NCBI RefSeq assembly: GCF_042140245.1
Contig: NZ_CP159483.1
Coordinates: forward strand, 868,001 to 932,000
DNA from: MH13 sp042140245
Lineage (GTDB): Bacteria; Pseudomonadota; Alphaproteobacteria; Rhizobiales; MH13
Length of the DNA stretch: 64,000 nucleotides
Reading direction: 5' to 3'
Positions 44,251-52,388 of the stretch are shown in pieces. Both the position numbers and the translations under genes were made by a program. Each line of letters opens with the position of its first letter. Position 1 is the first letter of the stretch. Under the pieces are notes generated by a model. That model was not told the origin of the DNA. It did not search any database and worked only from the letters and a program-made list of their open reading frames with translations.

Positions 44251-44269
44251 GGAACCTCTCTTCGTACCT

Positions 44270-45163
44270 TTAAGGTACTTCGTGGCCTTGTGCAGCGGTT
44301 AGAATCTCAAACCAGTCCTGGCGGTCCATTTTGACGCCTGTGGCCTGGTCAAAGGTTTGAATGCGATCGAGCGTGTTGGTGCCCATCACGGGGAGGATCT
44401 TGGCGGGATGGGCGAGCAGCCAGGCAACGGCCACAGCCGCAACATCGACACCCTGGTCGGATGCCATGCGTTTCAGCACGCTGCGGACAGCCTCGCCCCC
44501 AGTGCCAAACAAGCCGCCGCCGCCAAGCGGTGACCAGGCCATCGGGTGGATGCCGCGTTCCTGCATCCACTGAACCTCGCCTTCGATAAAGGGCGCGTGG
44601 TTGAGCACCGACAGCTCCACCTGGTTGGTGCAAAGCTTGGTGGACATGGCGCTTTGCAGAAGTGTCCAGTCGTTCAGCTTGAAGTTGGACACCCCCACCG
44701 CGCGCACCTTGCCAGAGGCCACCAGTTCATCGAGCGCCTTACCGGTTTCGTGATGGTCCATGAAGGGGTCAGGCCGGTGGATGAGCAAAAGGTCGATCCG
44801 GTCGGTCTTCATATCCTGAAGCGAGTGCTCGACCGAGGCCAGAATGTGGGTGCGCGAGGTGTTGTAGTGTTTCACACGGGCCGATTGGTAGCGGCCCATC
44901 GGGGCAACGATGTCGCATTTTGTGACCAGCTCAACCTTATCGCGCAGACCTGGTGAGGCCTGGAACGCCGCACCCAGAATGGCTTCGGCCGTGTAGCCGC
45001 CATAAATGTCGGCTTGGTCCATGGTGGTGATGCCTTGGGCCAAGCAGGCTTCGATCTTGGCCTGAACATGGGATGGCGAGGTGTCGGTGTCATCGCCGAT
45101 CCGCCACATGCCGTAGACGATGCGCGAGAGCTCAAGATCAGGGTTTAGAGATACGCGTTTCAT
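44270..45163 (-). CDS. smoB: Aldo-keto reductase (SmoB-like, probable 6-oxo-glucose reductase)
   Basis: 297 aa. The AKR tetrad is visible: Asp49 and Tyr54 in MDQADIYGGY, Lys82 in ELVTKCDI and His129 in LLIHRPDP; the C-terminal cofactor region is LPVMGTNTLDRIQTF. In the sulfo-SMO pathway SmoB reduces the 6-dehydroglucose made by SmoC to glucose. The ATG at 45163 shares one base with the stop codon of the monooxygenase gene, supporting a joint role. The frame continues upstream to 45283 but only inside the neighbour. Confidence 0.82.
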   Translation of the reverse strand: MKRVSLNPDLELSRIVYGMWRIGDDTDTSPSHVQAKIEACLAQGITTMDQADIYGGYTAEAILGAAFQASPGLRDKVELVTKCDIVAPMGRYQSARVKHYNTSRTHILASVEHSLQDMKTDRIDLLLIHRPDPFMDHHETGKALDELVASGKVRAVGVSNFKLNDWTLLQSAMSTKLCTNQVELSVLNHAPFIEGEVQWMQERGIHPMAWSPLGGGGLFGTGGEAVRSVLKRMASDQGVDVAAVAVAWLLAHPAKILPVMGTNTLDRIQTFDQATGVKMDRQDWFEILTAAQGHEVP

Positions 45164-46317
45164 CAGACTCGAGCGCCCGCTGCTAGCGGCGTCGCGGGAA
45201 GCTCGGCCGGGACTCGGCCATACGCGTGCGGCAGGGAGACGGTTTTCATCTGCGGCAGAACGCGCTGGCCAAAGCTCTTGCACTCATCGATATGCGGGTA
45301 GCCCGACAGGATGAAGGCACGCATGCCCATCTTCTGATAGCTCTCAAGCTCTGAGAGCACCTGATCGGCGGAGCCAACTAGCGCCGCGCCGCAGCCGGAA
45401 CGTGCTCGGCCAACACCAGTCCAAAGATGCGGTTCGACATAGCCGTATTTGTCGGCCAGCTCCCGCGCTTTGGCCTGATGGGCAACGCCGAGCGAGATAG
45501 AATTGTGGGCGCGGTCGCGGATCAGCTTCCCGTATTCATCGTCCAACTTGGAGACGAGATGATCAGCGTATTCGCGTGCCTCTTGTTCGGTGTCGCGGAC
45601 GATCACGTGAACGCGGAGGCCATAGTCCAGCGTGCGATTGTGCTGCTCGGCCACGGCATTCACCGCTTTCATGCGTTCAGCAAGCTGGTCCTTGGGTTCG
45701 GGCCACATGAGATAGACGTCGCAATGCTTGCCGCATAGCTCCAGCGCGGGGGGCGAGTAGCCGCCGAAATAGAGCAGCGGGCCGCCGGTCTGATAGGGTT
45801 TGGCCGGGCCGGTGGGCACCTTGTCGAACTGGTAGATCTCACCGTCATAGGTGATCTCGTCCTGCGTCCAGGCTTGCTTCAGGATCTCCACCACCTCGTG
45901 GCTGCGCTGATAGCGATAGGCGCTGTCCTCGCGCTGGCCAGGGAAATCGGAGGAAATCACGTTCAGCGTCAGGCGGCCGCGCAGCATATGGTCCAGCGTC
46001 GCGACGGTGCGTGCCAGCATGATCGGCTGCATCTCACCGCAGCGAATGGCGGCCAGAAAGTTGATGTCTTTCGTGATCGGCGCGCCGCCCGCCACGAAGC
46101 TCAGCGTGTCCTGGCCGACCTGATAGGAGGAGGGGCAGAGAATGTTGCGGAAGCCCTGGGCCTCGGCTTCTTTCAAAATGTCCGAGCAGTGCTCCCAGCT
46201 GGAGCGCAAAGCCCCATCCGGCACGCCCAAAAACTCATAGTCGTCCGAGCACAGCGCGGAGAACCAGGAGACTTCGGCGGCATCGAGATCAGCGGAGGTA
46301 ACTGGGACAATCGTCAT
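45163..46317 (-). CDS. smoC: SsuD-like FMN-dependent monooxygenase (SmoC-like, probable sulfoquinovose monooxygenase)
   Basis: 384 aa, bacterial luciferase-like barrel. The N-terminus SWFSALCSDDYEFLGVP departs from classical SsuD and resembles what I recall of SmoC-type enzymes. SsuD-family features follow: LPSS/CPSSYQVGQDTLSFV, the helix around AIRCGEMQPIMLARTVATLD, LNVISSDFPGQREDS, GPLLYFGGYSPPALELC and the flexible loop RARSGCGAALVGS with arginines that bind the sulfonate. It would cleave the C-S bond of a six-carbon sulfosugar, releasing sulfite. It is the first gene of the long minus-strand operon and faces the GntR regulator gene. Confidence 0.78.
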   Translation of the reverse strand: MTIVPVTSADLDAAEVSWFSALCSDDYEFLGVPDGALRSSWEHCSDILKEAEAQGFRNILCPSSYQVGQDTLSFVAGGAPITKDINFLAAIRCGEMQPIMLARTVATLDHMLRGRLTLNVISSDFPGQREDSAYRYQRSHEVVEILKQAWTQDEITYDGEIYQFDKVPTGPAKPYQTGGPLLYFGGYSPPALELCGKHCDVYLMWPEPKDQLAERMKAVNAVAEQHNRTLDYGLRVHVIVRDTEQEAREYADHLVSKLDDEYGKLIRDRAHNSISLGVAHQAKARELADKYGYVEPHLWTGVGRARSGCGAALVGSADQVLSELESYQKMGMRAFILSGYPHIDECKSFGQRVLPQMKTVSLPHAYGRVPAELPATPLAAGARV

Positions 46318-46433
46318 TGAGGAGGCATTTCCATTTCCAGTGGTGTGCGGTTTGAACGCACCTCATTTTTCTCTTGCATAGCATTGCAGTTGATGTAGAT
46401 CAATGCTGTATCAATTTTGTTTTTGAGCTTCTT
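46318..46433. promoter_or_regulatory. Divergent promoter with GntR-type operator
   Basis: The gap between the monooxygenase and regulator genes carries an inverted repeat AGCATTG / CAATGCT with a 14-base spacer at 46380-46407, AT-rich DNA on both sides and room for promoters in both directions. The repeat is a good candidate for the binding site of the GntR/UTRA protein encoded next to it. Confidence 0.55.
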
Positions 46434-47144
46434 TTGCCGCGCACCAACACCTCCGGATCTTTGCCCGTCTATTTGCAGATCAGCGAAATGCTGATCCGTG
46501 ACATCGGGTCTGGCCGTCTGCGCGACGGAGAGCGCCTGCCGCCTGAGCGGGAGATGGCGGCCTCGCTCTCGATTTCCGTGGGCACACTGCGCAAATCCCT
46601 TGGTGAGTTGGAAAAGCAGAGCCTTTTGGAGCGCGTGCACGGCTCGGGCAACTATGTGCGCGCCAGCGGCAACCCGAGCGGTGTGTACGCTTTCTTTCGC
46701 CTGGAACTGATGGAAGGTGGCGGTCTGCCGACAGCCGACGTGCTCGATATTGAACGGTTGCCTAAGCCCGATGATCTGCCCGCCTTTGGTGCATCACCGG
46801 AAGGTCACCGCATTCGCCGTCTGCGTTCCTTGGGTGGTCAGCCCGCGGCGGTGGAAGAGATCTGGCTTGATGGAAGCTATGTGGGGCATCTGAACCGCGA
46901 TGCGATCTCAGAATCGCTCTACCTATATTACCGCCAGGCGCTGAACCTTTGGATCACCCGCGTGGAAGACCGAGTGGGTGTTGGCTCTGTACCCAACTGG
47001 GCGCCCTCGGCTTTTGGCCAGCCTGTTGGTGCGCCCACTGGACTGGTGGAACGCCTAAGCTTTTCCAAAGATGGAACGGTTGCTGAGTTTTCGCGCAACT
47101 GGTTCGACGCCGACAAAGCGCGCTATGTCACCCGCATGAAATGA
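46434..47144 (+). CDS. GntR/UTRA-family transcriptional regulator
   Basis: About 236 aa. The winged helix (PVYLQISEMLIRDIGSGRL to GSGNYVRAS) is followed by a UTRA effector domain with HRIRRLRSLGGQPAAVEEIW and VGSVPNWAPSAFGQPVG. UTRA domains bind sugars or sugar phosphates. The frame opens with ATG at 46374, but that would place a likely operator inside the coding region, and GntR proteins normally begin just before the PVYLQI segment, so TTG at 46434 is preferred. It probably controls both the twelve-gene operon and the Gfo/Idh gene that follows. Confidence 0.85.
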   Translation: MPRTNTSGSLPVYLQISEMLIRDIGSGRLRDGERLPPEREMAASLSISVGTLRKSLGELEKQSLLERVHGSGNYVRASGNPSGVYAFFRLELMEGGGLPTADVLDIERLPKPDDLPAFGASPEGHRIRRLRSLGGQPAAVEEIWLDGSYVGHLNRDAISESLYLYYRQALNLWITRVEDRVGVGSVPNWAPSAFGQPVGAPTGLVERLSFSKDGTVAEFSRNWFDADKARYVTRMK

Positions 47145-47156
47145 GAACAAAGAATC

Positions 47157-48305
47157 ATGGATCACATGACACAAGAACCCTTTAGCGATCACGCCTTTCA
47201 CCCCAACCTCAGCGATGAGCCGCCCACGCGCTATGGCATCATTGGCACGGGCATGATGGGTCAGGAGCACATCCGCAACATCGCGTTCTTGGACAATGCT
47301 GAGGTTGTGGCGCTGGCCGAACCTGATGAGGGCATGCGCAAAGAAGCGAGCTTTCTAGCGCCAGATGCCACCGCCGTGGACAGTTTGGATGCGCTTTTGC
47401 ACTTGGACGGGATCGACGCGCTGGTGATCGCTTCCCCCAACCATTTGCACGTTGGCCAGATGCTGGAGATCGCCGGTCGTCGTGCGCTTCCCCTGCTCGT
47501 GGAGAAACCTGTTTATACCGATCCATTGCACACGGCTCAACTGGCGGAGTTCGCTGCGCGCTATCCGGCGCTGGTCTGGGTGGCGATGGAGTATCGCTAT
47601 ATGCCACCCATCGCCTCGTTTCTGAGCCGCGTGCATGAAGAGACTGGGGGCATCAGGATGTTGTCTATCAAAGAGCACCGTTTTCCGTTTCTGGGAAAGG
47701 TGGGCGATTGGAACCGGTTTGCGCGCAACACCGGTGGGACCATGGTTGAGAAATGCTGCCATTTCTTCGACTTGATGCGCCTTGCCATGCAGAGCGAGCC
47801 GGTGCGGGTGATGGCCTCAGCCGGGCAGGCAGTGAACCATCTGGATGAGGCCTATGATGGCGAAGTCCCTGACATTTGGGACCATGGCTATGTGATTGTG
47901 GACTTTGAGAACGGGGCACGTGGCATGTTGGAGCTGTGCATGTTCGCCGATGGCAGCCGTTATCAGGAAGAGATTTGCGCCGTTGGGTCTAAAGGTAAGA
48001 TCGAAGCGTTCGTGCCAGGACCAACCCGCTTTTGGCCGGCTCAGCTTGGCGTGCCGCCGGTGGCCAAGGTGATCGTCTCACCACGCGATCCAAAAGGGCC
48101 GATGGAGCTGGACATTCCGGTGGACGAGGATCTGCTGGAAGCGGGCGACCACAATGGTGCGACCTTCTACCAGCACCAACTATTTCTAGAGGCGATCCGC
48201 CAGGGCCGCCAGCCAGCAGTGTCACTGGCCGACGGCGCTATGGCGGTGCAGATGGGCATGGCAGCGCAGGAGTTGGCCCGTACCGGCCAGGCTGTCGAGA
48301 TTTAG
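47157..48305 (+). CDS. Gfo/Idh/MocA-family protein (fourth), candidate NAD-dependent glycosidase
   Basis: 382 aa. Rossmann segment YGIIGTGMMGQEHIRNI, EKPVYTDPLHTAQ active-site block (Lys117), a basic stretch IKEHRFPFLGKVGDWNRF (172-188) and GGTMVEKCCHFFDLMR (193-208) with a conserved His. It is cotranscribed with the GntR gene (12-base gap) and divergent from the smoCBA-like genes. Some Gfo/Idh/MocA proteins (families GH109 and GH188) are NAD-dependent glycosidases, and GH188 members are sulfoquinovosidases found in clusters without a GH31 enzyme. The basic stretch could bind a sulfonate. It may equally be an ordinary sugar dehydrogenase. Confidence 0.8.
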   Translation: MDHMTQEPFSDHAFHPNLSDEPPTRYGIIGTGMMGQEHIRNIAFLDNAEVVALAEPDEGMRKEASFLAPDATAVDSLDALLHLDGIDALVIASPNHLHVGQMLEIAGRRALPLLVEKPVYTDPLHTAQLAEFAARYPALVWVAMEYRYMPPIASFLSRVHEETGGIRMLSIKEHRFPFLGKVGDWNRFARNTGGTMVEKCCHFFDLMRLAMQSEPVRVMASAGQAVNHLDEAYDGEVPDIWDHGYVIVDFENGARGMLELCMFADGSRYQEEICAVGSKGKIEAFVPGPTRFWPAQLGVPPVAKVIVSPRDPKGPMELDIPVDEDLLEAGDHNGATFYQHQLFLEAIRQGRQPAVSLADGAMAVQMGMAAQELARTGQAVEI

Positions 48306-50698
48306 GCTGCGGCTGCTGATTTAACAGGCGTTGAAACAGCTTCCCATTTCAGGTCGCCGACATAGCGCATGGCCATTTTCCCTTCTGCGTCGAGGGCAAA
48401 GAGGTGCAGCCAGTTGTTGTCGAACAGATCGCGCACGCCCTCATGTCGGGAGAGGATCTCGCTCATTGCATCGGTCGGCGCTTCGATGCAGACCGAAAGC
48501 CGCAGCGGATCGTGGGCAAGCTTTTCTCCATCATGCACTGACTGCCAGGGCAGCCCAGGGCAGAGGCTGCCGCCATTGCCTTCCACCACGCCGATGCCGC
48601 CGACCACATTGTGGATGAGCTTGTTGCCGCCGCCGAACGCCTGCGGTGCGACGGATGAGCCGTAATATTGCAGCGATATCCAGCTGGCGACGACCACCGG
48701 TGCGGTCATGATGAGTTCCAGCACGCCAAAGCCGTTTTCAGCGTCTTTTCGCCAGTCATAGGTATGCAGGAACGCGCGGCCCTCTAGTGACTTGCCAGAA
48801 GTGCGCGACCGCGGGGCGGCGATGAAGGCCTTGCAGCCGGCGAGCGCCCATTCAGGCCGGGTCTCCGCCCAATCCTGGCTGCGGGGTGCGATGTGGTTTT
48901 CACCCTCGGCCCGTGGCAAGCGCAGCGCGCGTTCGGCCCGTGTCACTTTGCCGGCAGCCTCAAACCAGGTCTTGATGGTTTTCAGCTCCGCCGTATGGCT
49001 GGTCACCGGTTGGTCGCCCTCGTAGAGCGTGATCGCATCGGTGGTTGTGTCGTGCAGCCCGGCAAGGAACAGCGTGTCCTCGGGGATGTTGATACCTTTT
49101 TTTACCAAGCCCTTGCGAACGTCTGCGCTGTTGAGCACAGCGGCGAGAAGCCGTGCGTTCACTTCGCCGGAATATCCACCGCAGGCACCGCAATGCAGCG
49201 CGCTTTTGTGGGGGTTGTTGGTGACGCTGGCGCCGTGACCGGCGAGCAGAACAATTTTGGCGAAGTCGTCGATCAATGACATGGCTCGCAGCACCGTGTT
49301 CGACGCTTCGATCTGGTCGTCCAATGAAAGCGATGGGTCGAGCCGAGGTGCGGGCTCATTCGGCGCTTCTGTCTTGGTCTTGCCCAGCGCATCGCGGACG
49401 AGTTTACCGACATAGACCGGGCCGGTTGCCTCCACGAAGGCAAAGGACGACACGGCGGCGAGCTTGAACCGGCCCCAGGCGCGGCTGGCCCGCTTGGAGA
49501 ACCGCGTTGCCTGATCCTTCTTCTCGTCGTCCGCATCACCCGACACCGAGTGCAAGCCGGCGTTGAGAAGCACCGGCAGCCGGTGTTCGGCGACATCCGA
49601 GGCAAAGCCCTTGTGTGAGGCGGTGATGCCGAAGAAACCAGCAAAGCCAAGGGTTTCGATGGCTGGATCGACCGCTTCCAGCGAACGCCGGAAGACTTCT
49701 GAGCGCACATCGATGCAGAAGGCGGCTTGCAATGTCTTGCGCTTCTCAGATGCTTGCGGCGCAGGCTTGGCGAACATGTCGGCCAAGTCCCGCTGGGCGG
49801 CCCGTTCGGCGGCTTCCTGCAGCACCTGGTCAAGGACCAGATCTGCGGTTGGCTCAACCGGCTCGGCATATTTGGCAGCCGCTTCGCGCCAGCTTTCTTC
49901 AATCGTATCTTTGGCGTGCAGATAGAGCGCCTCGGCCCAAACCAGGCGGATCGCGAGGAACTCGATGCCGGTCGTGTCGGTTTCACCAGCAAGTTCGGCC
50001 TGCCACAGCTTGTAGCGGGCGACCTGGCTCCAGCCTCCCAGAGAGGTGAGCTGACCGTGGAAAAAGGTTGGCCACGCCGCTTCGGGCAGGTTTAGCGTTT
50101 CAACAGCCCGCAGGATCGCGTCCGGCGCATTGTCCGGCGCGTCCACCACATGCTGCGCAAAGCCTTTCAGACCAGCAATTTCCGGTGTCAGGTCGTGGGT
50201 CGCGGTTTCCCGCCAAGCGGCATAGGCGTTGCGGCCCTTTGGTGCAGCCCACAGCGCTTGTCCTTGGTCGAAATAGCCAGCAGCCCAGACCCCAATCCGA
50301 TAGGAAATGATGCTCGGCCAGTCGATGCCCGTGACGTTGGCGGCAAGGCTCGCCACAGTCGGCAGGCGTTGGGCCTCGGCTTCGGTGATCTGTTGAGGCT
50401 TGGCGAGTGCATCGTGCACGGCCTGCGCATCAGCCGGGCGCAGAGCTTCAGGCGCATTGGCGATGGCGGCTGTGATATCAGCGTCGGTGATTTCGCCCTT
50501 GGCGATTTTCTCGCCATACCATTCGCGCGGCATGGTCATGACCACACCGGAGACCCGGGCGAGCAGCGCGCCGGTTTCGGCCAGCGACATGTGGGACTGG
50601 CCGAGATAGGGGTTCACGGCGACAGAGGACGCCAGAGGCCAGACGGGTGGAATGGCCCGAACGGCTTGGTCGGCAGCTTTGAGATGAGACGTGGTCAT
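48302..50698 (-). CDS. dabA: Inorganic carbon transporter subunit DabA (DUF2309)
   Basis: 798 aa, soluble beta-carbonic-anhydrase-like subunit of the DAB carbon pump. Zinc ligands are visible as Cys328 and Asp330 in AAFCIDVRSE, His488 in LLAGHGASV and Cys503 in ALHCGACGGYSG. It couples hydration of CO2 to the cation-driven DabB channel. The gene lies 18 bases after dabB on the same strand and its stop overlaps the end of the convergent Gfo/Idh gene by 4 bases. Confidence 0.94.
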   Translation of the reverse strand: MTTSHLKAADQAVRAIPPVWPLASSVAVNPYLGQSHMSLAETGALLARVSGVVMTMPREWYGEKIAKGEITDADITAAIANAPEALRPADAQAVHDALAKPQQITEAEAQRLPTVASLAANVTGIDWPSIISYRIGVWAAGYFDQGQALWAAPKGRNAYAAWRETATHDLTPEIAGLKGFAQHVVDAPDNAPDAILRAVETLNLPEAAWPTFFHGQLTSLGGWSQVARYKLWQAELAGETDTTGIEFLAIRLVWAEALYLHAKDTIEESWREAAAKYAEPVEPTADLVLDQVLQEAAERAAQRDLADMFAKPAPQASEKRKTLQAAFCIDVRSEVFRRSLEAVDPAIETLGFAGFFGITASHKGFASDVAEHRLPVLLNAGLHSVSGDADDEKKDQATRFSKRASRAWGRFKLAAVSSFAFVEATGPVYVGKLVRDALGKTKTEAPNEPAPRLDPSLSLDDQIEASNTVLRAMSLIDDFAKIVLLAGHGASVTNNPHKSALHCGACGGYSGEVNARLLAAVLNSADVRKGLVKKGINIPEDTLFLAGLHDTTTDAITLYEGDQPVTSHTAELKTIKTWFEAAGKVTRAERALRLPRAEGENHIAPRSQDWAETRPEWALAGCKAFIAAPRSRTSGKSLEGRAFLHTYDWRKDAENGFGVLELIMTAPVVVASWISLQYYGSSVAPQAFGGGNKLIHNVVGGIGVVEGNGGSLCPGLPWQSVHDGEKLAHDPLRLSVCIEAPTDAMSEILSRHEGVRDLFDNNWLHLFALDAEGKMAMRYVGDLKWEAVSTPVKSAAAA

Positions 50699-50716
50699 TG
50701 GAGGTGCTCCCGAACC

Positions 50717-52285
50717 TTAGGATGAAGATTTCAGCGTGTGACCTTTGATCAGGCGATCAAAGACGGCGTTGGCGTAGAGACCGTTGGCGAGGTGAACCCG
50801 CAGGCCCGCCGCCGCTGGGTGGTAGGCCCAGAGCGGGAAGAGCGCCTGCGCCACGGCGACCACACCGAAGCTGACAATGGAGAGCACAATCAGTGCCCAT
50901 TCCAACGGTCCAGGTGCCGGGGTGGCAGGTAGTGTGCCGGCCATGATCCAGTCGGCGCCGGTTTGCAGGGCGAAATAAGCAAGCGCGGTGGCAAGTGCAT
51001 ATTGCGAGGTACGCAAGGTGAGCACCCAGGGCGCTTTGTCGGCAAGACCTTGGGCGAGCAGATAGGCGACGCCGAATATCAGGATCGCGCCGAGCGCGAG
51101 TGCCTGCGGTGATTTGCTGTCAAAGCCGACGATGAAGGCAAACAGCGTCGCAACCACAGCATAGATGGCGAGCGCGATCAAAAAGGCTTTGCCGACCGCG
51201 CTGGGGCTTGGCACCGCCACGGGGCCGGGGCGGCGGATAGAGGCCACCAGATCGACCGTGCCACCGGAGGCCAAGAAGGCGTGCGCCTTGTAGAGCGAGT
51301 GAGCGACGATGTGCAGCAATGCCAGCGGGAAAAGCGCCAGACCGCATTGCAAGATCATGAAGCCCATCTGCGCGACCGTGGACCAGGCGAGCGAGGTTTT
51401 CACCGCTGACTGGGTGAGCATCACCAGACCGCCGAACAGGGCGGTGAAGCCGCCGATCATCACCAGAACGGCCAGAACCCCAGGGGCGAGCAGCATAACG
51501 TCGGCGAAGCGGATGAGCAGGAAGCCACCGGCATTGATCACACCGGCGTGCAGCAGCGCGGAAACCGGAGTTGGGGTTTCCATCACCTCGGTGAGCCAGC
51601 CATGGGTGGGGAACTGCGCGGATTTGAGCAGGGCCGCCAGTGCCAGCAGACCTGCAACCCAAAGGGTGCTGGCTGTCGCTTGGCCATCGGATGCCTCGGC
51701 CAGAATGGAGGCGATGTCGCCCGTGCCATAGCTCACCATCAGGATGAGCGCAGCGGCGAGCAGCGCGACGTCACCGGCGCGCGAGACGATCCATTTTTTC
51801 TTCGCCGCCCGCTGGGCTTCCACCCGCTCTGGATAGAAGAGAAGAAGTTGGTGCAGGAAGAGGCTGGTGCCGATCCAGGCAATCACAAGCTGCACCAGCG
51901 TGCCCGACTGCACGAGCAGCAGGACCGACGCCAAGGTCAGCAGCATCCAGCCGGTGAACGGGCCCTGCTTGGCTTCGCCATCGAGATAGGTGCCTGAAAA
52001 GCGCAGCACCACCCAGCCGACGAATGACACCAGCAGCATCATGATGACCGACAGGGCATCGACGCGGGTGCCCAGGCCGAAGCTGGAAATGCCCAGTGTT
52101 GGCGAGGTCGCGGCGCCGTTCACCAGCAACAGCACGCCGACCAATGCGGAGACTGCAAAGGCAGCAAGCGCTGCGGTCTCGGCCAGCTTCACTGTTGCGG
52201 TGGGGCGAAAGGACGGGCCACGAAAGGCAAAGATGGAGGCGGCAATCAGCGCGAGCGGCGCGAGGAAGGCAAGAAGGGCATACAC
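50717..52285 (-). CDS. dabB: Inorganic carbon transporter subunit DabB (NuoL/MrpA-like)
   Basis: 522 aa with about 13 membrane helices, related to proton-pumping NADH dehydrogenase subunit 5. The transport-helix residues are in KSAQFPTHGWLTEVMETPTPVSALLHAG-like blocks (LLKSAQFPTHGWL, TPVSALLHAGVINAG) and LVMLTQSAVKTSLAWST. There is no other complex I or Mrp gene nearby, so this is the stand-alone DabB type rather than NuoL. A LysR gene is divergent from it. Confidence 0.93.
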   Translation of the reverse strand: MYALLAFLAPLALIAASIFAFRGPSFRPTATVKLAETAALAAFAVSALVGVLLLVNGAATSPTLGISSFGLGTRVDALSVIMMLLVSFVGWVVLRFSGTYLDGEAKQGPFTGWMLLTLASVLLLVQSGTLVQLVIAWIGTSLFLHQLLLFYPERVEAQRAAKKKWIVSRAGDVALLAAALILMVSYGTGDIASILAEASDGQATASTLWVAGLLALAALLKSAQFPTHGWLTEVMETPTPVSALLHAGVINAGGFLLIRFADVMLLAPGVLAVLVMIGGFTALFGGLVMLTQSAVKTSLAWSTVAQMGFMILQCGLALFPLALLHIVAHSLYKAHAFLASGGTVDLVASIRRPGPVAVPSPSAVGKAFLIALAIYAVVATLFAFIVGFDSKSPQALALGAILIFGVAYLLAQGLADKAPWVLTLRTSQYALATALAYFALQTGADWIMAGTLPATPAPGPLEWALIVLSIVSFGVVAVAQALFPLWAYHPAAAGLRVHLANGLYANAVFDRLIKGHTLKSSS

Positions 52286-52388
52286 GGGAAGGTCTCCAGC
52301 CGATGTTCAAAGCTGGTGGGGATTACCCCGTACGTACTCTCAATAAAAATACATTGTTTAGCGCATAATGTTCACTTAAAACGAACGA
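52286..52388. promoter_or_regulatory. Divergent promoter region of dabBA and the LysR gene
   Basis: 103 bases between dabB and the LysR gene. It contains AT-rich DNA (AATAAAAATACATTG, 52341 onwards) and a GTACGTAC palindrome at 52331-52338, near where a LysR regulator would bind. No ORF. Confidence 0.45.

Noticed and set aside
45163..46317. Plain SsuD alkanesulfonate monooxygenase with sulfonate transporter
   Set aside because: The neighbours are a sugar ABC transporter, AKR and sugar oxidoreductases rather than ssuA/B/C, and the N-terminus differs from SsuD; a sulfosugar role is preferred.
50717..52285. NADH dehydrogenase subunit 5 (NuoL) or Mrp antiporter
   Set aside because: No other nuo or mrp gene is adjacent, the length is short for NuoL, and it is coupled to a DUF2309 gene, which defines DabAB.
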